Source of the DNA: JAUILH01 sp964230215
GTDB lineage: Bacteria; Bacteroidota; Bacteroidia; Flavobacteriales_D; JAUILH01
Length of the DNA: 64,000 nt
Direction: 5' to 3'
Assembly (NCBI GenBank): GCA_964230215.1
Contig: CAXRGQ010000007.1
Coordinates: 744,001-808,000 of the forward strand
Positions within the stretch are counted from its first letter, which is position 1; every line of letters starts with the position of its first letter. The notes beneath the pieces are model-generated. The model searched no databases, was not told the origin of the DNA, and saw only the letters and a list, made by a program, of their open reading frames with translations. Positions 24,295 through 33,637 of this stretch are shown here, piece after piece. The translations under genes were made by a program, and so were the position numbers.

Positions 24295-25110
24295 ATGAAA
24301 TTAATACAAACCATAACGCTCAGCCTCCTTACATTGGCTGCTTCTGCAGTGCCAAAAGGATTTGACTACAAAGAAGTAGCAGCCGTTGGATTTAGAACGG
24401 TTTCTAACAAGGCTTTTAAGGCCGGTGAAGAGCTTAGATATCGCCTACACTACGGTATTGTAGATGCCGGAGAGGTCGTTGTTAAGGTAAATCAATCCAG
24501 CAAAAAAGTTAAGGGAAGATCCTTGCTTCATGTGGTGGCAACGGGTAGATCTCTGCCAACATTTGATGTGGTTTATAAGGTGAGAGACAGATACGAATCA
24601 TACATAGACAAAGACGGTTTATTTCCATGGGTCTTTGTAAGACGCGTAAATGAAGGCGGATATAAGATTAATCAAGATTATACATTTTTCCAGCACCAGA
24701 ACAAGGTAGATATTGGGAAAAACAAAAAACCAATGGATGTTCCTGGCTTTGTGCAGGATATGGTTTCCTCATATTATTATGCAAGAACCTTAGACTTCTC
24801 AAATGCCAAGGTTGGAGATGTGTTTACTATCACAACTTTTGTAGATGAAGAGACTTTTGACCTGAAGATAAAATACATGGGTAAGGAAACGATCAAGCTG
24901 AGAAAAGGAAAGTTTAAGTGTATGAAGTTCCAGCCTGTAGTTATCGAAGGAAGAACATTTAAAGATTCAGAGGACTTAAAAGTATGGATAACGGATGATG
25001 CTAACAGAATTCCAATACTCGTACAAGCAGAGATATTTTTAGGCTCTATCAAAATGGAAGTGGTAGAGTACAAGAATCTTCTAAACCCTATAGCTAAGGT
25101 TGAGAAGTAA
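24295..25110 (+). CDS. DUF3108 domain-containing exported protein
   Basis: I start at ATG 24295 (271 residues) because a signal peptide begins there (MKLIQTITLSLLTLAASAVP); the frame is open from 24244. The mature part matches DUF3108: FKAGEELRYRLHYGIVDAGE near the N-terminus, PTFDVVYKVRDRYESYIDKD, then SSYYYARTLDFSNAKVGDVF and a C-terminal VWITDDANRIPILVQAEIFL block followed by GSIKMEVVEYKN. DUF3108 is a predicted periplasmic or outer-envelope domain of unknown function, similar to lipocalin-like beta folds. A strong terminator follows at 25124. Confidence 0.85.
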   Translation: MKLIQTITLSLLTLAASAVPKGFDYKEVAAVGFRTVSNKAFKAGEELRYRLHYGIVDAGEVVVKVNQSSKKVKGRSLLHVVATGRSLPTFDVVYKVRDRYESYIDKDGLFPWVFVRRVNEGGYKINQDYTFFQHQNKVDIGKNKKPMDVPGFVQDMVSSYYYARTLDFSNAKVGDVFTITTFVDEETFDLKIKYMGKETIKLRKGKFKCMKFQPVVIEGRTFKDSEDLKVWITDDANRIPILVQAEIFLGSIKMEVVEYKNLLNPIAKVEK

Positions 25111-25123
25111 TTAGTGTTCAAAG

Positions 25124-25155
25124 AAAAGAGAGGCGCCATTGGCGCCTCTCTTTTT
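25124..25155 (+). terminator. Rho-independent terminator after the DUF3108 gene
   Basis: GAGAGGCGCC, loop ATT, GGCGCCTCTC form a perfect 10-bp GC-rich stem (25128-25137 with 25141-25150), extended by AAAA/TTTT and followed by a T run. Confidence 0.92.
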
Positions 25156-25245
25156 GTGTACAGATCTTAATTTTCACAAGGATTTCTGGTTCTTATAAAG
25201 CTCGGGAGTAATTGTGTATAAATCAATTGATTATATTTACTAGTA

Positions 25246-25668
25246 GTGCAAGAAACTATGTTGTTGAGATTGGAGAAATTTAAGTTGAGTGTTTGTATTA
25301 ATAATCACGCGATTCAATCGCGCGCTAGCGGGGGGCCTTATGAAGATGCTTTGCCCTATAACTTTATCAAGATGCAAGGTATAGATGAGAGCACTGAGGA
25401 AGCTGAATTGATGAGCAACAATGCGATTAAAGTATATCCCAATCCATTTAACCAATACCTAACTGTAGAGGGCGAAATTAGCCAAGACTTCAATACTGCC
25501 ATTATTGAAATATATTCTATTTCAGGCAAGTTGCTTATAAGCAAGTCCATACAAAACAAGTACTTTAATGAAGTACTGGATTTAGATACATTTAACACCG
25601 GTCTTTATCTAATACTAATCAAGGTAGATGACAGTGTAGTTGGAAGTTCTAAAATTGTGAAAGAATAA
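25246..25668 (+). pseudogene. Orphan T9SS type A sorting domain, probable gene remnant
   Basis: A 140-residue frame with no signal peptide whose last 80 residues are a T9SS C-terminal domain: IKVYPNPFNQYLTVEGEISQ, then IIEIYSISGKLLIS and FNTGLYLILIKVDDSVVGSS with the closing KIVKE. T9SS cargo must cross the inner membrane by Sec, so a CTD with no signal peptide cannot be a working substrate. The N-terminal 50 residues are unlike any domain I know. Most likely the tail of a formerly larger secreted protein. It ends 6 bp before the next T9SS gene. Confidence 0.55.
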
Positions 25669-25674
25669 ACAAGT

Positions 25675-27357
25675 TTGCGGTTTTTACTTATAACATATCT
25701 CTTCATATTTTGCCTGGGTAGCAAGGCACAGTCGCCCTATTATGTGAAGGTAATTAGTTCAGATTACCAAGAAACGTATAATAATATAACTATAATTGAT
25801 TCAACTATCATCTTCTTTGGAAACACATTGGATACTGGGAATACACAAACCATATTATTTGAGAAAAGAGACTTTGATTTAAACCTATTGCAAAGAAGGG
25901 TGTATTTTAATGATTCTATTATTCACGTGAGTGCCAATGGCGAAATGCCGCTGATTTTGAATAACGCCATCTATTCGTTTTCCTTTGATTTTGGTGGTGC
26001 TACTGGCTATTCTACACCAATAATGTTAAAGGTTGATATGGATGGTGATACGCTAATGTTGAAGCGTTTTGATTTTGGAGTACCTGCAGGAGTTAACAAT
26101 GGCGGTATTGATCAGGAAAAGAACTTTATTGTAAGTGGGATTTACGATGACAATGTATTTGTTATGAAAACAGACAGCATGGGAAATGTTTTATGGACAA
26201 GAGAAATTCCAAGCCCATATCCTGATTATACGTCTGCCCTAGCTATTACATCCGATACAGGGTGCATTATATCTGGTAATTTTAGTGTCAGTGGTACCAC
26301 TTCTTCGGACGCATTTTATGCTAAACTGGACAGGCAAGGAAATGTGGAGTGGTTAAAGACATATGGGGATGTGGGAGGTGAGTATACTTATATAACAGCA
26401 TTGGGTGACGGTAGTTATGTGCTGAGTGGAAATCATGCACCCTCGACTTTTTCGTCTCAACAAAATTGCCGGTTAAGGTTGATTGAAGAAAATGGAGATA
26501 CTTTGTGGGACAGAATTTATGATTTTAACCCCGTTAAGTTTGATAGATTACTTTCTTCCGTTGTGCTTGCAGTAGATGGCTTTACTGTTTTAGGCACTTT
26601 TCGCCCCTTTACCAAGCAGCACCCACTCATCGCTAAGTTTGATTATTCAGGCAACTTGTTGTGGCATAGAAAATACATTCTCAACATCAATGGCTCATCT
26701 ATCGTAGATCATGCCGCCCGTGCAGATGGCTCTTTTATGGTGGCAGGATTTATTTTTCCCGATACTGCAGGTCCGTCACAATTGCCACTATTAATGCACC
26801 TAAACTGCCTGGGTTACGACACCGTGCCCTATCCAAAATTCCTTATTACCAACGATACTACCATAGCTTTACCCCAAACCCTTACGTTTGAGAATCACAG
26901 CCGCTATGCAGATAGCTATCTTTGGGAATTTGGAGATGGTACTTCTTATTTTCATGCATCCAACCCTGCAGACACCTTGTCATCTGAGCCATTTATTGCG
27001 CACACTTACCAGCAACCCGGGCAATACACCGTTACCCTGCATGCCATAGCTTGTAAAGACACCACAAGCTATGAAAAAACGTATATCATAGAGCCTGGTC
27101 AAATCCAAGATGGAGAACTCTTATCCATCTATCCCAACCCGGCGCAAGAGCAATTAAATATTTGGTTGCATAATGCAGATATTAATCAGCAATACCAAAT
27201 GCTTGTGCTAGACGCGTCTGGTAGGCTGGTAATGGACAAGTCATTAATGGGCAGCGCGTTGAACACTGGTTTTACAGTTGATGTATCTAACAGAGAAAGC
27301 GGGGTGTATATTTTGAGGGTTGGTGGACAAAGTAAGCGCTTTGTGATATCACCATGA
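25675..27357 (+). CDS. T9SS-secreted protein with beta-propeller-like repeats and PKD domain
   Basis: A 560-residue protein; start at TTG 25675, giving the signal peptide RFLLITYLFIFCLGSKAQ. Residues about 40-370 carry repeated units of the type FDFDSSGN-LWxRxYxx with DGS/DGG turns, typical of beta-propeller-like delta-60 repeats. Residues about 395-470 are a PKD domain (SYLWEFGDGTSYFHASNPAD, then HTYQQPGQYTVTLHA). The T9SS type A sorting domain covers about 480-560 (LSIYPNPAQEQLNIWLHN, then SGVYILRVGGQSKRFVISP). Exported to the cell surface or medium; exact job unknown. Confidence 0.85.
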   Translation: MRFLLITYLFIFCLGSKAQSPYYVKVISSDYQETYNNITIIDSTIIFFGNTLDTGNTQTILFEKRDFDLNLLQRRVYFNDSIIHVSANGEMPLILNNAIYSFSFDFGGATGYSTPIMLKVDMDGDTLMLKRFDFGVPAGVNNGGIDQEKNFIVSGIYDDNVFVMKTDSMGNVLWTREIPSPYPDYTSALAITSDTGCIISGNFSVSGTTSSDAFYAKLDRQGNVEWLKTYGDVGGEYTYITALGDGSYVLSGNHAPSTFSSQQNCRLRLIEENGDTLWDRIYDFNPVKFDRLLSSVVLAVDGFTVLGTFRPFTKQHPLIAKFDYSGNLLWHRKYILNINGSSIVDHAARADGSFMVAGFIFPDTAGPSQLPLLMHLNCLGYDTVPYPKFLITNDTTIALPQTLTFENHSRYADSYLWEFGDGTSYFHASNPADTLSSEPFIAHTYQQPGQYTVTLHAIACKDTTSYEKTYIIEPGQIQDGELLSIYPNPAQEQLNIWLHNADINQQYQMLVLDASGRLVMDKSLMGSALNTGFTVDVSNRESGVYILRVGGQSKRFVISP

Positions 27358-27362
27358 CGTTT

Positions 27363-28586
27363 TTACTCCAGACTTTTTAACTTTTCAAACAACTCCTCAG
27401 CAATCTGCTTACGGTTGAATTTCTTAGCAACGTAAGCACGACCATTTTTTCCAAAGCTTACAAGATCATCCTGCGCATTGCAGATTTCATTGATTTTTGA
27501 CACTAAATCGCCTGTATCCTCTGGTTCAAAGTCCCAACCAGCTTTCCCTTCAGTAATAAACAAGTCTTTAGCTTCTCCTTTAACACCGAGTAATATGGGT
27601 TTCTCCATGGCAAGCACCTCAAATATTTTAGAAGGAATTGCACCAAGAAATAAAGGTAGATTTCTCAAAGGAATTAAGGAGATATCAATTTCTTTAATAA
27701 CCCCACCCATTTCGGTTCTATTCACAGGATCAGCAAATATCACATTCTTGGTATCAAGCTTTGAAGATAATTGCATCAAATCATCTTTTAAGGGGCCACT
27801 TCCCATTAATATAAACTTGATATTATCCCTTTCCTTCAACTTGCTTGCTGCATGTATTATGATTTCTAAACCTTGAGCATGCCCTAGAACCCCGCCATAG
27901 AAAAACACCAAATCGCTGTCATTAATGCCGTATTTCTTTCGCAGTCCATAAGGTTGAACACTATCTGGAGCATAGCGCTCTAAATCCACGCCATTCGGCA
28001 ACCAATAAACATCTTTGTGAGGAAATCTAGCCTTAATATCCTTAACAATACCTTGTGTCTGACCCGTTACCAATACTGATTTATTGTAGCATCTTGCCTC
28101 AAGATTATAAGCCATTTTAAGAAACACCTTATTGTTAACCAGTCCCAGTTTTTCGGCACTCTCTGGCCATAAATCTGACACGTTAAAGATGAGCTTTGCG
28201 TTTAGTTTCCTGCTCAGTTTCATAGCTGTATATCCTAGGAATAGTGGTGGCGACTCGCATAAGATGTAGTCAAAATTACCTAGCTTTTTTCCCACTTTAT
28301 ATGACGAGCGGACAAAGGAGAAGTAGTTACGCAGGCGCTTAGAAATACCTTTGCTTTTAGTCACATAAATGGCACTTCTATGGACCGTTATTCCCTCCAT
28401 CTCTTCCTTCACATAGGACTTGCCTTTATAGCCCTCAAATAATTCCATTTTTGGGTAATTCGGCATGGCGGTTAGCACGGTAATTTCAATTCCTTTAGCT
28501 TTTAACTGCAGCGCAAGCTCAAACAAGCGATTCTGGGGAGCTCCAGTCTCAGGCGGAAAATACTGTGTTAAGATCAGAAGCTTCAT
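27363..28586 (-). CDS. Glycosyltransferase family 4 (WbuB/WcaI-like)
   Basis: A 407-residue GT-B glycosyltransferase. N-terminus LLILTQYFPPETGAPQNRLF is typical of the WbuB/WcaI group that adds N-acetyl-fucosamine-type or fucose-type sugars in surface polysaccharide synthesis. Nucleotide-sugar binding region in the C-terminal half: YGGVLGHAQGLEIIIHAASK, then FILMGSGPLKDDLM and an EX7E-like stretch near the C-terminal IPSKIFEVLAMEKPILLG. No other polysaccharide genes are next to it. Divergent from the M23 gene across 187 bp. Confidence 0.87.
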   Translation of the reverse strand: MKLLILTQYFPPETGAPQNRLFELALQLKAKGIEITVLTAMPNYPKMELFEGYKGKSYVKEEMEGITVHRSAIYVTKSKGISKRLRNYFSFVRSSYKVGKKLGNFDYILCESPPLFLGYTAMKLSRKLNAKLIFNVSDLWPESAEKLGLVNNKVFLKMAYNLEARCYNKSVLVTGQTQGIVKDIKARFPHKDVYWLPNGVDLERYAPDSVQPYGLRKKYGINDSDLVFFYGGVLGHAQGLEIIIHAASKLKERDNIKFILMGSGPLKDDLMQLSSKLDTKNVIFADPVNRTEMGGVIKEIDISLIPLRNLPLFLGAIPSKIFEVLAMEKPILLGVKGEAKDLFITEGKAGWDFEPEDTGDLVSKINEICNAQDDLVSFGKNGRAYVAKKFNRKQIAEELFEKLKSLE

Positions 28587-28773
28587 TATGTGTCGTCAAT
28601 AATTCCTTTTGGGGATATACCTATCTAATTCTAAGCAAACCTAAGAAAAAGCCACTAATTGAAAATCAATTACTCATCCATGCGTCAACAACACAGCTTG
28701 GAAAAGTATTTTCACCCAGTGTTACTTGAGCTTTATTATTTATTCAATTAGCATTGCGAAATAAAAAAGTGCA

Positions 28774-30096
28774 ATGACAAAACATCTATCAATTCTTCTA
28801 ATGCTTATCCTTGGAGTGTTAAGTGCGTGTAACGAGTCAAAAGACAATAAGGATGAAGGATCTGACGACTCCAAATCAAAGGATAGCGTTGTTGTGAAAG
28901 AACCAACCATTGCTTATGGGTTCGTATTGGACAGTTTTGTTGTGATCAATGATACTGTAAAAGAAAATCAAACGCTTAGCCATATATTTTTACCGCACGG
29001 GATAAATCAAGCAGAGATTAACACGCTCTATAATCTTTCAATTGATAGCTTGGTAGGGCTCAACTACATAACAACAGGCAAACCATATACAGTTTTGTAC
29101 AAGCAAGGAGATACCACTCGTGCAGCTTATTTGATTTATGAAAACAACACGATCGACTATTTCATTTTTGATTTAAATGCTGATAAACTTAAGGTGAGCA
29201 AGCATCAAAAAGAGATTCAAACCGAGATGCGCCAGACAGCAGGCGTAATTAGCTCAAGCCTTTGGAATGCCTTTATTGACCAAGGATTAACACCAGATTT
29301 AGTCATGAGGGTAGTGAACACCTATCAGTGGAGTGTGGACTTCTTTAGTATTCAAAAAGGTGATTATTACAAGATTGTTTATGATGAGCGCAGTGTTGAA
29401 GGCACGCCTATTTCTGCTGGAAAGATACATGCGCTAGAGATACATACATTCGATTCGGCGTACTATGCAATACCATTTGAATCTGGAGACACCATTACAG
29501 GTTATTTCGATGGCGAGGGAGGTAGCTTGCGTAAAGCATTATTGAAAGCACCGCTAGATTATTTACGCATCAGTTCAGGCTTTTCATATAATAGATTACA
29601 TCCGGTATTGGGTTATAGACGACCACACTTAGGTGTGGACTATGCAGCGCCATCTGGGACACCGGTTGTGAGCGTAGGTGATGGTACTGTTATTTTCTCT
29701 GGCTGGGGAGGCGGTGGCGGAAACACCATAAAGATCAAGCATAACCAGAACATTGTTACCTACTATTTACATTTGAGAAAACGGAATGTGAGCGTGGGTG
29801 ATCACGTAGATCAAGGCCAACTAATTGGAGAAGTAGGAAGCACAGGTATATCTACGGGACCTCATCTAGATTACAGAATACAGATAAACGGAAAGTTTGT
29901 AGATCCTGTTAGTGCAGACATTCCAACCTCAGAACCACTGCCAGACGTTTTAGTGCCTGAGTTTATGGTTTTGCGAGATTCTATGGTAAACATTTTATCT
30001 AAAATCAGCGTTCCAGATATCAATCAGTCCCACGCTGCTGAATTAGACGCGCATAGAGACAGTGTTGAGAAGTCTATCGAACATGATGCACATTAA
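28774..30096 (+). CDS. M23-family (LytM) metallopeptidase lipoprotein with altered zinc site
   Basis: A 440-residue lipoprotein: signal peptide then lipobox LSAC with Cys19, followed by an acidic Asp/Lys/Ser stretch that could act as a surface export signal. Residues about 270-385 form the LytM domain: RPHLGVDYAAP with His285 and Asp289, YYLHLRK with His333, and GPHLDYRI with His364. The usual HxH is HxD here: Asp366 stands where LytM enzymes have the third zinc-ligand His. The first motif is intact, so it may be a weak peptidase, bind metal through Asp, or act as an EnvC/NlpD-type activator. Similar substitutions may exist in Bacteroidota homologues; I cannot check. Confidence 0.82.
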   Translation: MTKHLSILLMLILGVLSACNESKDNKDEGSDDSKSKDSVVVKEPTIAYGFVLDSFVVINDTVKENQTLSHIFLPHGINQAEINTLYNLSIDSLVGLNYITTGKPYTVLYKQGDTTRAAYLIYENNTIDYFIFDLNADKLKVSKHQKEIQTEMRQTAGVISSSLWNAFIDQGLTPDLVMRVVNTYQWSVDFFSIQKGDYYKIVYDERSVEGTPISAGKIHALEIHTFDSAYYAIPFESGDTITGYFDGEGGSLRKALLKAPLDYLRISSGFSYNRLHPVLGYRRPHLGVDYAAPSGTPVVSVGDGTVIFSGWGGGGGNTIKIKHNQNIVTYYLHLRKRNVSVGDHVDQGQLIGEVGSTGISTGPHLDYRIQINGKFVDPVSADIPTSEPLPDVLVPEFMVLRDSMVNILSKISVPDINQSHAAELDAHRDSVEKSIEHDAH

Positions 30097-30132
30097 ATCA
30101 TAAGCATCTAGGATAGTTTCTAATTCATTTCG

Positions 30133-30140
30133 TAATTTTG
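30133..30140 (+). promoter_or_regulatory. TAATTTTG -7 element upstream of SprB-repeat gene
   Basis: Exact TAnnTTTG match 19 bp before the ATG at 30160. No TTG at a good distance, so only half of the promoter is supported. Confidence 0.4.
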
Positions 30141-30159
30141 TGATTCTAAACTATCTACA

Positions 30160-33100
30160 ATGAAACACATTATTACCTTACTGGCAGTTACCATATCGCT
30201 GTCAATTAATGCTCAATATAAATTTCATACCACTCTTGGAACTGGAATCATGACGCAAGACCATCATGGAAAGGATATTGCCTTAGATTGGAACGGCGGT
30301 TTTTATAGTATTGTTGAAGACATGTCTGGAGGTGTATCTTATTTAAGTAGACACGACTCTGAAGGGTCTCTAGTGTTTTCAAAGTTTTACGATCAAGGAG
30401 GGACCAACCGAATGATTGATGCCATTACTGTAAATCCAGCTGACAGCACATTAATTATAATTGGTATTACAAGCGGAACTAACGGAATATTTATGCTTAA
30501 TACGGATTCGTCTGGCACAGTGATCAGCTATTCGGAGTACACTAGGGCTGTATCTGGTAATTTTAATGTTTCGGAAGTATTTAGTAATTCAGACGGCACA
30601 TTTACCATTTTCGGAACACTATACGAGTGCCCAGGAACATGTGCCAATTACGCCTATGCTGTTAGAATGGATGCAGGGGGAAATATACTTTCTTTCCTAA
30701 CCTTTAATGCAACAGACACTAATACAGACATTGCAGGAGCTAATCAATTAAGCAACGGCAATTATTTCTTAAACCTACTTTCCAATAACACGGTTTCAGG
30801 TACAGATGCACGTCATTTAATGATTGTTAATCAGTCTGGAACGGTTATTTCTCAAACAGCCTATGAATCTGGTGGTTCAGGAATTTTTCTGAATCCATTT
30901 CAAGGAATGCTGCATAGCAATGGTAACTATTATGTTGTAGGTAGCCTTATTAGTGTGCCACCAGCTACCTCAAATGGAGATTATGGAATGATTATGGAGT
31001 TGAACTCATCTTTGGCTCTTCAAGATATTGAAACCATGCAGTATGCTTCAGGGGGCGCTTATGTAACTAATGCATTTGAAAATAGCTTAGGCGAAATTGA
31101 AACTACGGGAATTGTGTTTAACGGACCATTAGGAGATCAAGATGCTATGCGCACAACATTTGACCCATCTGGGCTAAGTCTTATTGAGACGAACGTTTAT
31201 GGAACGGCTGCGGCAAATGAGATGTTTAAGTCGCTACGTGCTAGTGATGGTGGCATACTTTCTATGGGAAGTGACTATGATTCGGGACCAGGCGTGAGCA
31301 AGGCAGAATTTTTTAAGTTTGATAGTAATGGGGAGATAGGATGTAATTCGACTGATATTACATTGTCAACACATGCGTTTTCAGTTAGTTTGACATCCGT
31401 TCCTCTAACAGTTCAATCGGGTAGTTTAACTAGAGCAAACTTAACATGTAACGAATCTGTTTATTCAGCTACAGAAACTATATTTTGCTCTAGTCCAAGT
31501 TGTGCAATTGATGTTGTATACTCAAAGCAGGATGTTGATTGTAATGGGAATAGTACAGGATCTGTTACATTAAATGTTACCGGGGTTTCTGGTTCAGAGA
31601 CTTATTCATGGACTGGACCAAATGGCTTCTCGGCTTCAACTGCAAATATTTCAAGTCTTGAGGCAGGGGTATATAATTTAACGATAACAGATGGCACATG
31701 CACTGAAATGGTTGTAGCAACTATTAATGAACCAAATGCACTAAGTTTGAGCTACACTTCAGCAAATCCAAGTTGTACGGGAGACAATGATGGAAGTATA
31801 AACATGACAATATCAGGAGGAACATCACCTTTTACACAAACATGGACCGGGCCTAATTCCTATACAAGTAGTTTGGAGGATATTAATGGCTTACTAGCTG
31901 GGACGTACAATGTAACTGTAAATGATGCCAACGGCTGTACAATAACAGGACAAGTCATCTTAATTGATCCGCCAGCATTAACGGTAACTGTATCTACCAA
32001 CAGTGTTAGTTGTAATGGAGGTAATGATGGAACGGCATCTGCGTTTGCAACTGGTGGAACACCTGGATCTGGCTATACATTCAGCTGGAGTAATGGACAG
32101 ACGAATCAAACGGCGATAAACTTGATCGCGGGCACATATAGCGTTACCGTTACAGACGCTAATGGATGTACCGCTATGGCCTCAGGTCTCGTTGGAGAAC
32201 CACTTGCTTTATCTGTATCTGTAAATACAACACCTTCGGCATGTAATCTTGATGATGGATCGGCAGATGCTAATGTGACTGGTGGAACTAGCCCTTTTAA
32301 TTATACTTGGTCTTCTGGCGGAAGTGGATCGACGGAAAGTGGACTAGCGGGAGGAAGTTATACACTTGATGTAACGGATGCAAATGGATGTGCTGCCAAT
32401 CAGGAAAGCTTTGTAATCGGTGATACTACCTATGGCGTGGAGCTTTGTGTGATCATGGTCGATACGAGCTCTTCAATGAACGAACTGGTGTGGGAAAAAC
32501 CGGGACCAACTGGTATTTCAGGCTTCAACATCTACAGAGATGTCGTAGGTACATATACCTTAATCGATTTCTGGCCTTATGATTCGATTAGCCAGTATGT
32601 TGACTCAAGTGCCGGAATTAACCCTAATAATACGTCATACAGATATAAGATATCGGTAGTTGATAGCTGTGGAGGAGAAAGCGAATTGAGTAACTATCAC
32701 GAGACTATTCATGTGCAGCTTAATATAGGAGGAGGTCAAGCAAATCTTATATGGGATGAATATGAAGGCTTCACTTTTGGATACTATCGTATTATGAAGG
32801 ATTCTCTGGGGAACAACAACTGGCAGGTACTAGATTCTGTGTCTTCGACCAACTTTACCTACACAGATCAAAACCCAGGCCTGGACACTAGATATCGAGT
32901 GGATGTGATTATACCATCGCAATGTACGAGTACTAGAGCTAATCATAATACAACTAGATCTAACAGAACTCAGCCTGCAAATGGCGGAAGCCAGAATGGT
33001 GTTGGCGAGCTTTCAGCTCATATTTTTGAAGTATATCCAAACCCAAGCACTGGTGACATCAACATTAATCACTCTGCGAATGCAGACGCTGAATTATTAG

Positions 33101-33246
33101 TGTACACGGGTGACGGAAGGCTGTTAGAAATAATTCCAATAAACAGAATACAAGGACCAATTCATTTAGATTACGTGCCTGGTATGTATGTTCTATCATT
33201 ACGCGATGATAACGGTGTTACATCAAGACGCGTAGTGTTAAAGTAA
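30160..33246 (+). CDS. T9SS-secreted adhesin-like protein with SprB repeats
   Basis: A 1028-residue protein. Signal peptide 1-18 (LLAVTISLSINAQ). Residues about 20-440 are a beta-propeller-like region with Gly/Asp-rich turns. Four SprB repeats of about 75 residues follow, roughly 450-760; each starts with a SCxGxxDGS-type unit (for example PSCTGDNDGSINMTISGGTS) and closes with VTVTDANGCT or a variant. Then come two fibronectin-III-like stretches (ISGFNIYRDVVGTYTLID and FGYYRIMKDSLGNNNWQVLD) and a T9SS type A sorting domain about 945-1028 (FEVYPNPSTGDININHS, then PGMYVLSLRDDNG). SprB is the gliding adhesin of Flavobacterium; this protein has the repeat type but is much shorter, so surface adhesin is a fair guess. 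Confidence 0.87.
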   Translation: MKHIITLLAVTISLSINAQYKFHTTLGTGIMTQDHHGKDIALDWNGGFYSIVEDMSGGVSYLSRHDSEGSLVFSKFYDQGGTNRMIDAITVNPADSTLIIIGITSGTNGIFMLNTDSSGTVISYSEYTRAVSGNFNVSEVFSNSDGTFTIFGTLYECPGTCANYAYAVRMDAGGNILSFLTFNATDTNTDIAGANQLSNGNYFLNLLSNNTVSGTDARHLMIVNQSGTVISQTAYESGGSGIFLNPFQGMLHSNGNYYVVGSLISVPPATSNGDYGMIMELNSSLALQDIETMQYASGGAYVTNAFENSLGEIETTGIVFNGPLGDQDAMRTTFDPSGLSLIETNVYGTAAANEMFKSLRASDGGILSMGSDYDSGPGVSKAEFFKFDSNGEIGCNSTDITLSTHAFSVSLTSVPLTVQSGSLTRANLTCNESVYSATETIFCSSPSCAIDVVYSKQDVDCNGNSTGSVTLNVTGVSGSETYSWTGPNGFSASTANISSLEAGVYNLTITDGTCTEMVVATINEPNALSLSYTSANPSCTGDNDGSINMTISGGTSPFTQTWTGPNSYTSSLEDINGLLAGTYNVTVNDANGCTITGQVILIDPPALTVTVSTNSVSCNGGNDGTASAFATGGTPGSGYTFSWSNGQTNQTAINLIAGTYSVTVTDANGCTAMASGLVGEPLALSVSVNTTPSACNLDDGSADANVTGGTSPFNYTWSSGGSGSTESGLAGGSYTLDVTDANGCAANQESFVIGDTTYGVELCVIMVDTSSSMNELVWEKPGPTGISGFNIYRDVVGTYTLIDFWPYDSISQYVDSSAGINPNNTSYRYKISVVDSCGGESELSNYHETIHVQLNIGGGQANLIWDEYEGFTFGYYRIMKDSLGNNNWQVLDSVSSTNFTYTDQNPGLDTRYRVDVIIPSQCTSTRANHNTTRSNRTQPANGGSQNGVGELSAHIFEVYPNPSTGDININHSANADAELLVYTGDGRLLEIIPINRIQGPIHLDYVPGMYVLSLRDDNGVTSRRVVLK

Positions 33247-33270
33247 AATATCAGGAGTTTAGATAATAAG

Positions 33271-33294
33271 AAAGGGCGGTATAACCGCCCTTTT
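33271..33294. terminator. Bidirectional terminator
   Basis: AAAGGGCGGT and ACCGCCCTTT form a 10-bp stem around ATA (33271-33280 with 33284-33293), with T run on the plus strand and A run on its left. It serves the SprB-repeat gene and probably the convergent lipoprotein gene at 33319. Confidence 0.85.
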
Positions 33295-33318
33295 ACAATT
33301 GTTCTTTACATTATAAGT

Positions 33319-33597
33319 TTATTCGCATTCTTCCATTGCAGCGTCAAACTTTTCTTTTCCCATGTCATTTCGTGCCTTGAAACAAGCTTCTTTTTTGGAT
33401 AGATATTCTTCGTTTAACTTGTCAACATCTTCACCCGCATCTACTCTCTCCATCATTTCTTCACCTGCTGCCTTACATTCACATGGCGTCATAGCTGTTT
33501 TACCATCCTTATCTTTTTCATCGTCTGACGATTCATCGCCACAAGAAACCATTGATATTGCTCCAATACATAGAGCTATCATCATCATTTTTTTCAT
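33319..33597 (-). CDS. Small acidic CxC lipoprotein, solitary member of the 51.7-56.8 kb family
   Basis: I start at ATG 33597 (92 residues), where the signal peptide MKKMMMIALCIGAISMVSC begins; the frame is open to 33645. The lipobox is MVSC. The mature part starts with an acidic run (GDESSDDEKDKD), a possible surface lipoprotein export signal, then PCECKAAGEEMM, KKEACFKAR and a final EECE. This CxC ... C ... C plan and the acidic helical filling are the same as in the eleven tandem genes at 51718-56776, 18 kb away. Function unknown. It lies 40 bp downstream of ispG on the same strand. Confidence 0.78.
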   Translation of the reverse strand: MKKMMMIALCIGAISMVSCGDESSDDEKDKDGKTAMTPCECKAAGEEMMERVDAGEDVDKLNEEYLSKKEACFKARNDMGKEKFDAAMEECE

Positions 33598-33637
33598 ATC
33601 TCTAAAGTTAATTTTGTGATAGAAAGGTACATTTTTT

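Noticed and set aside
29858..29880. Frameshift or sequencing error as cause of the missing second His in the M23 protein
   Set aside because: The frame is open before and after and the flanking motif GPHLDYRI is well kept, so a true substitution is more likely.
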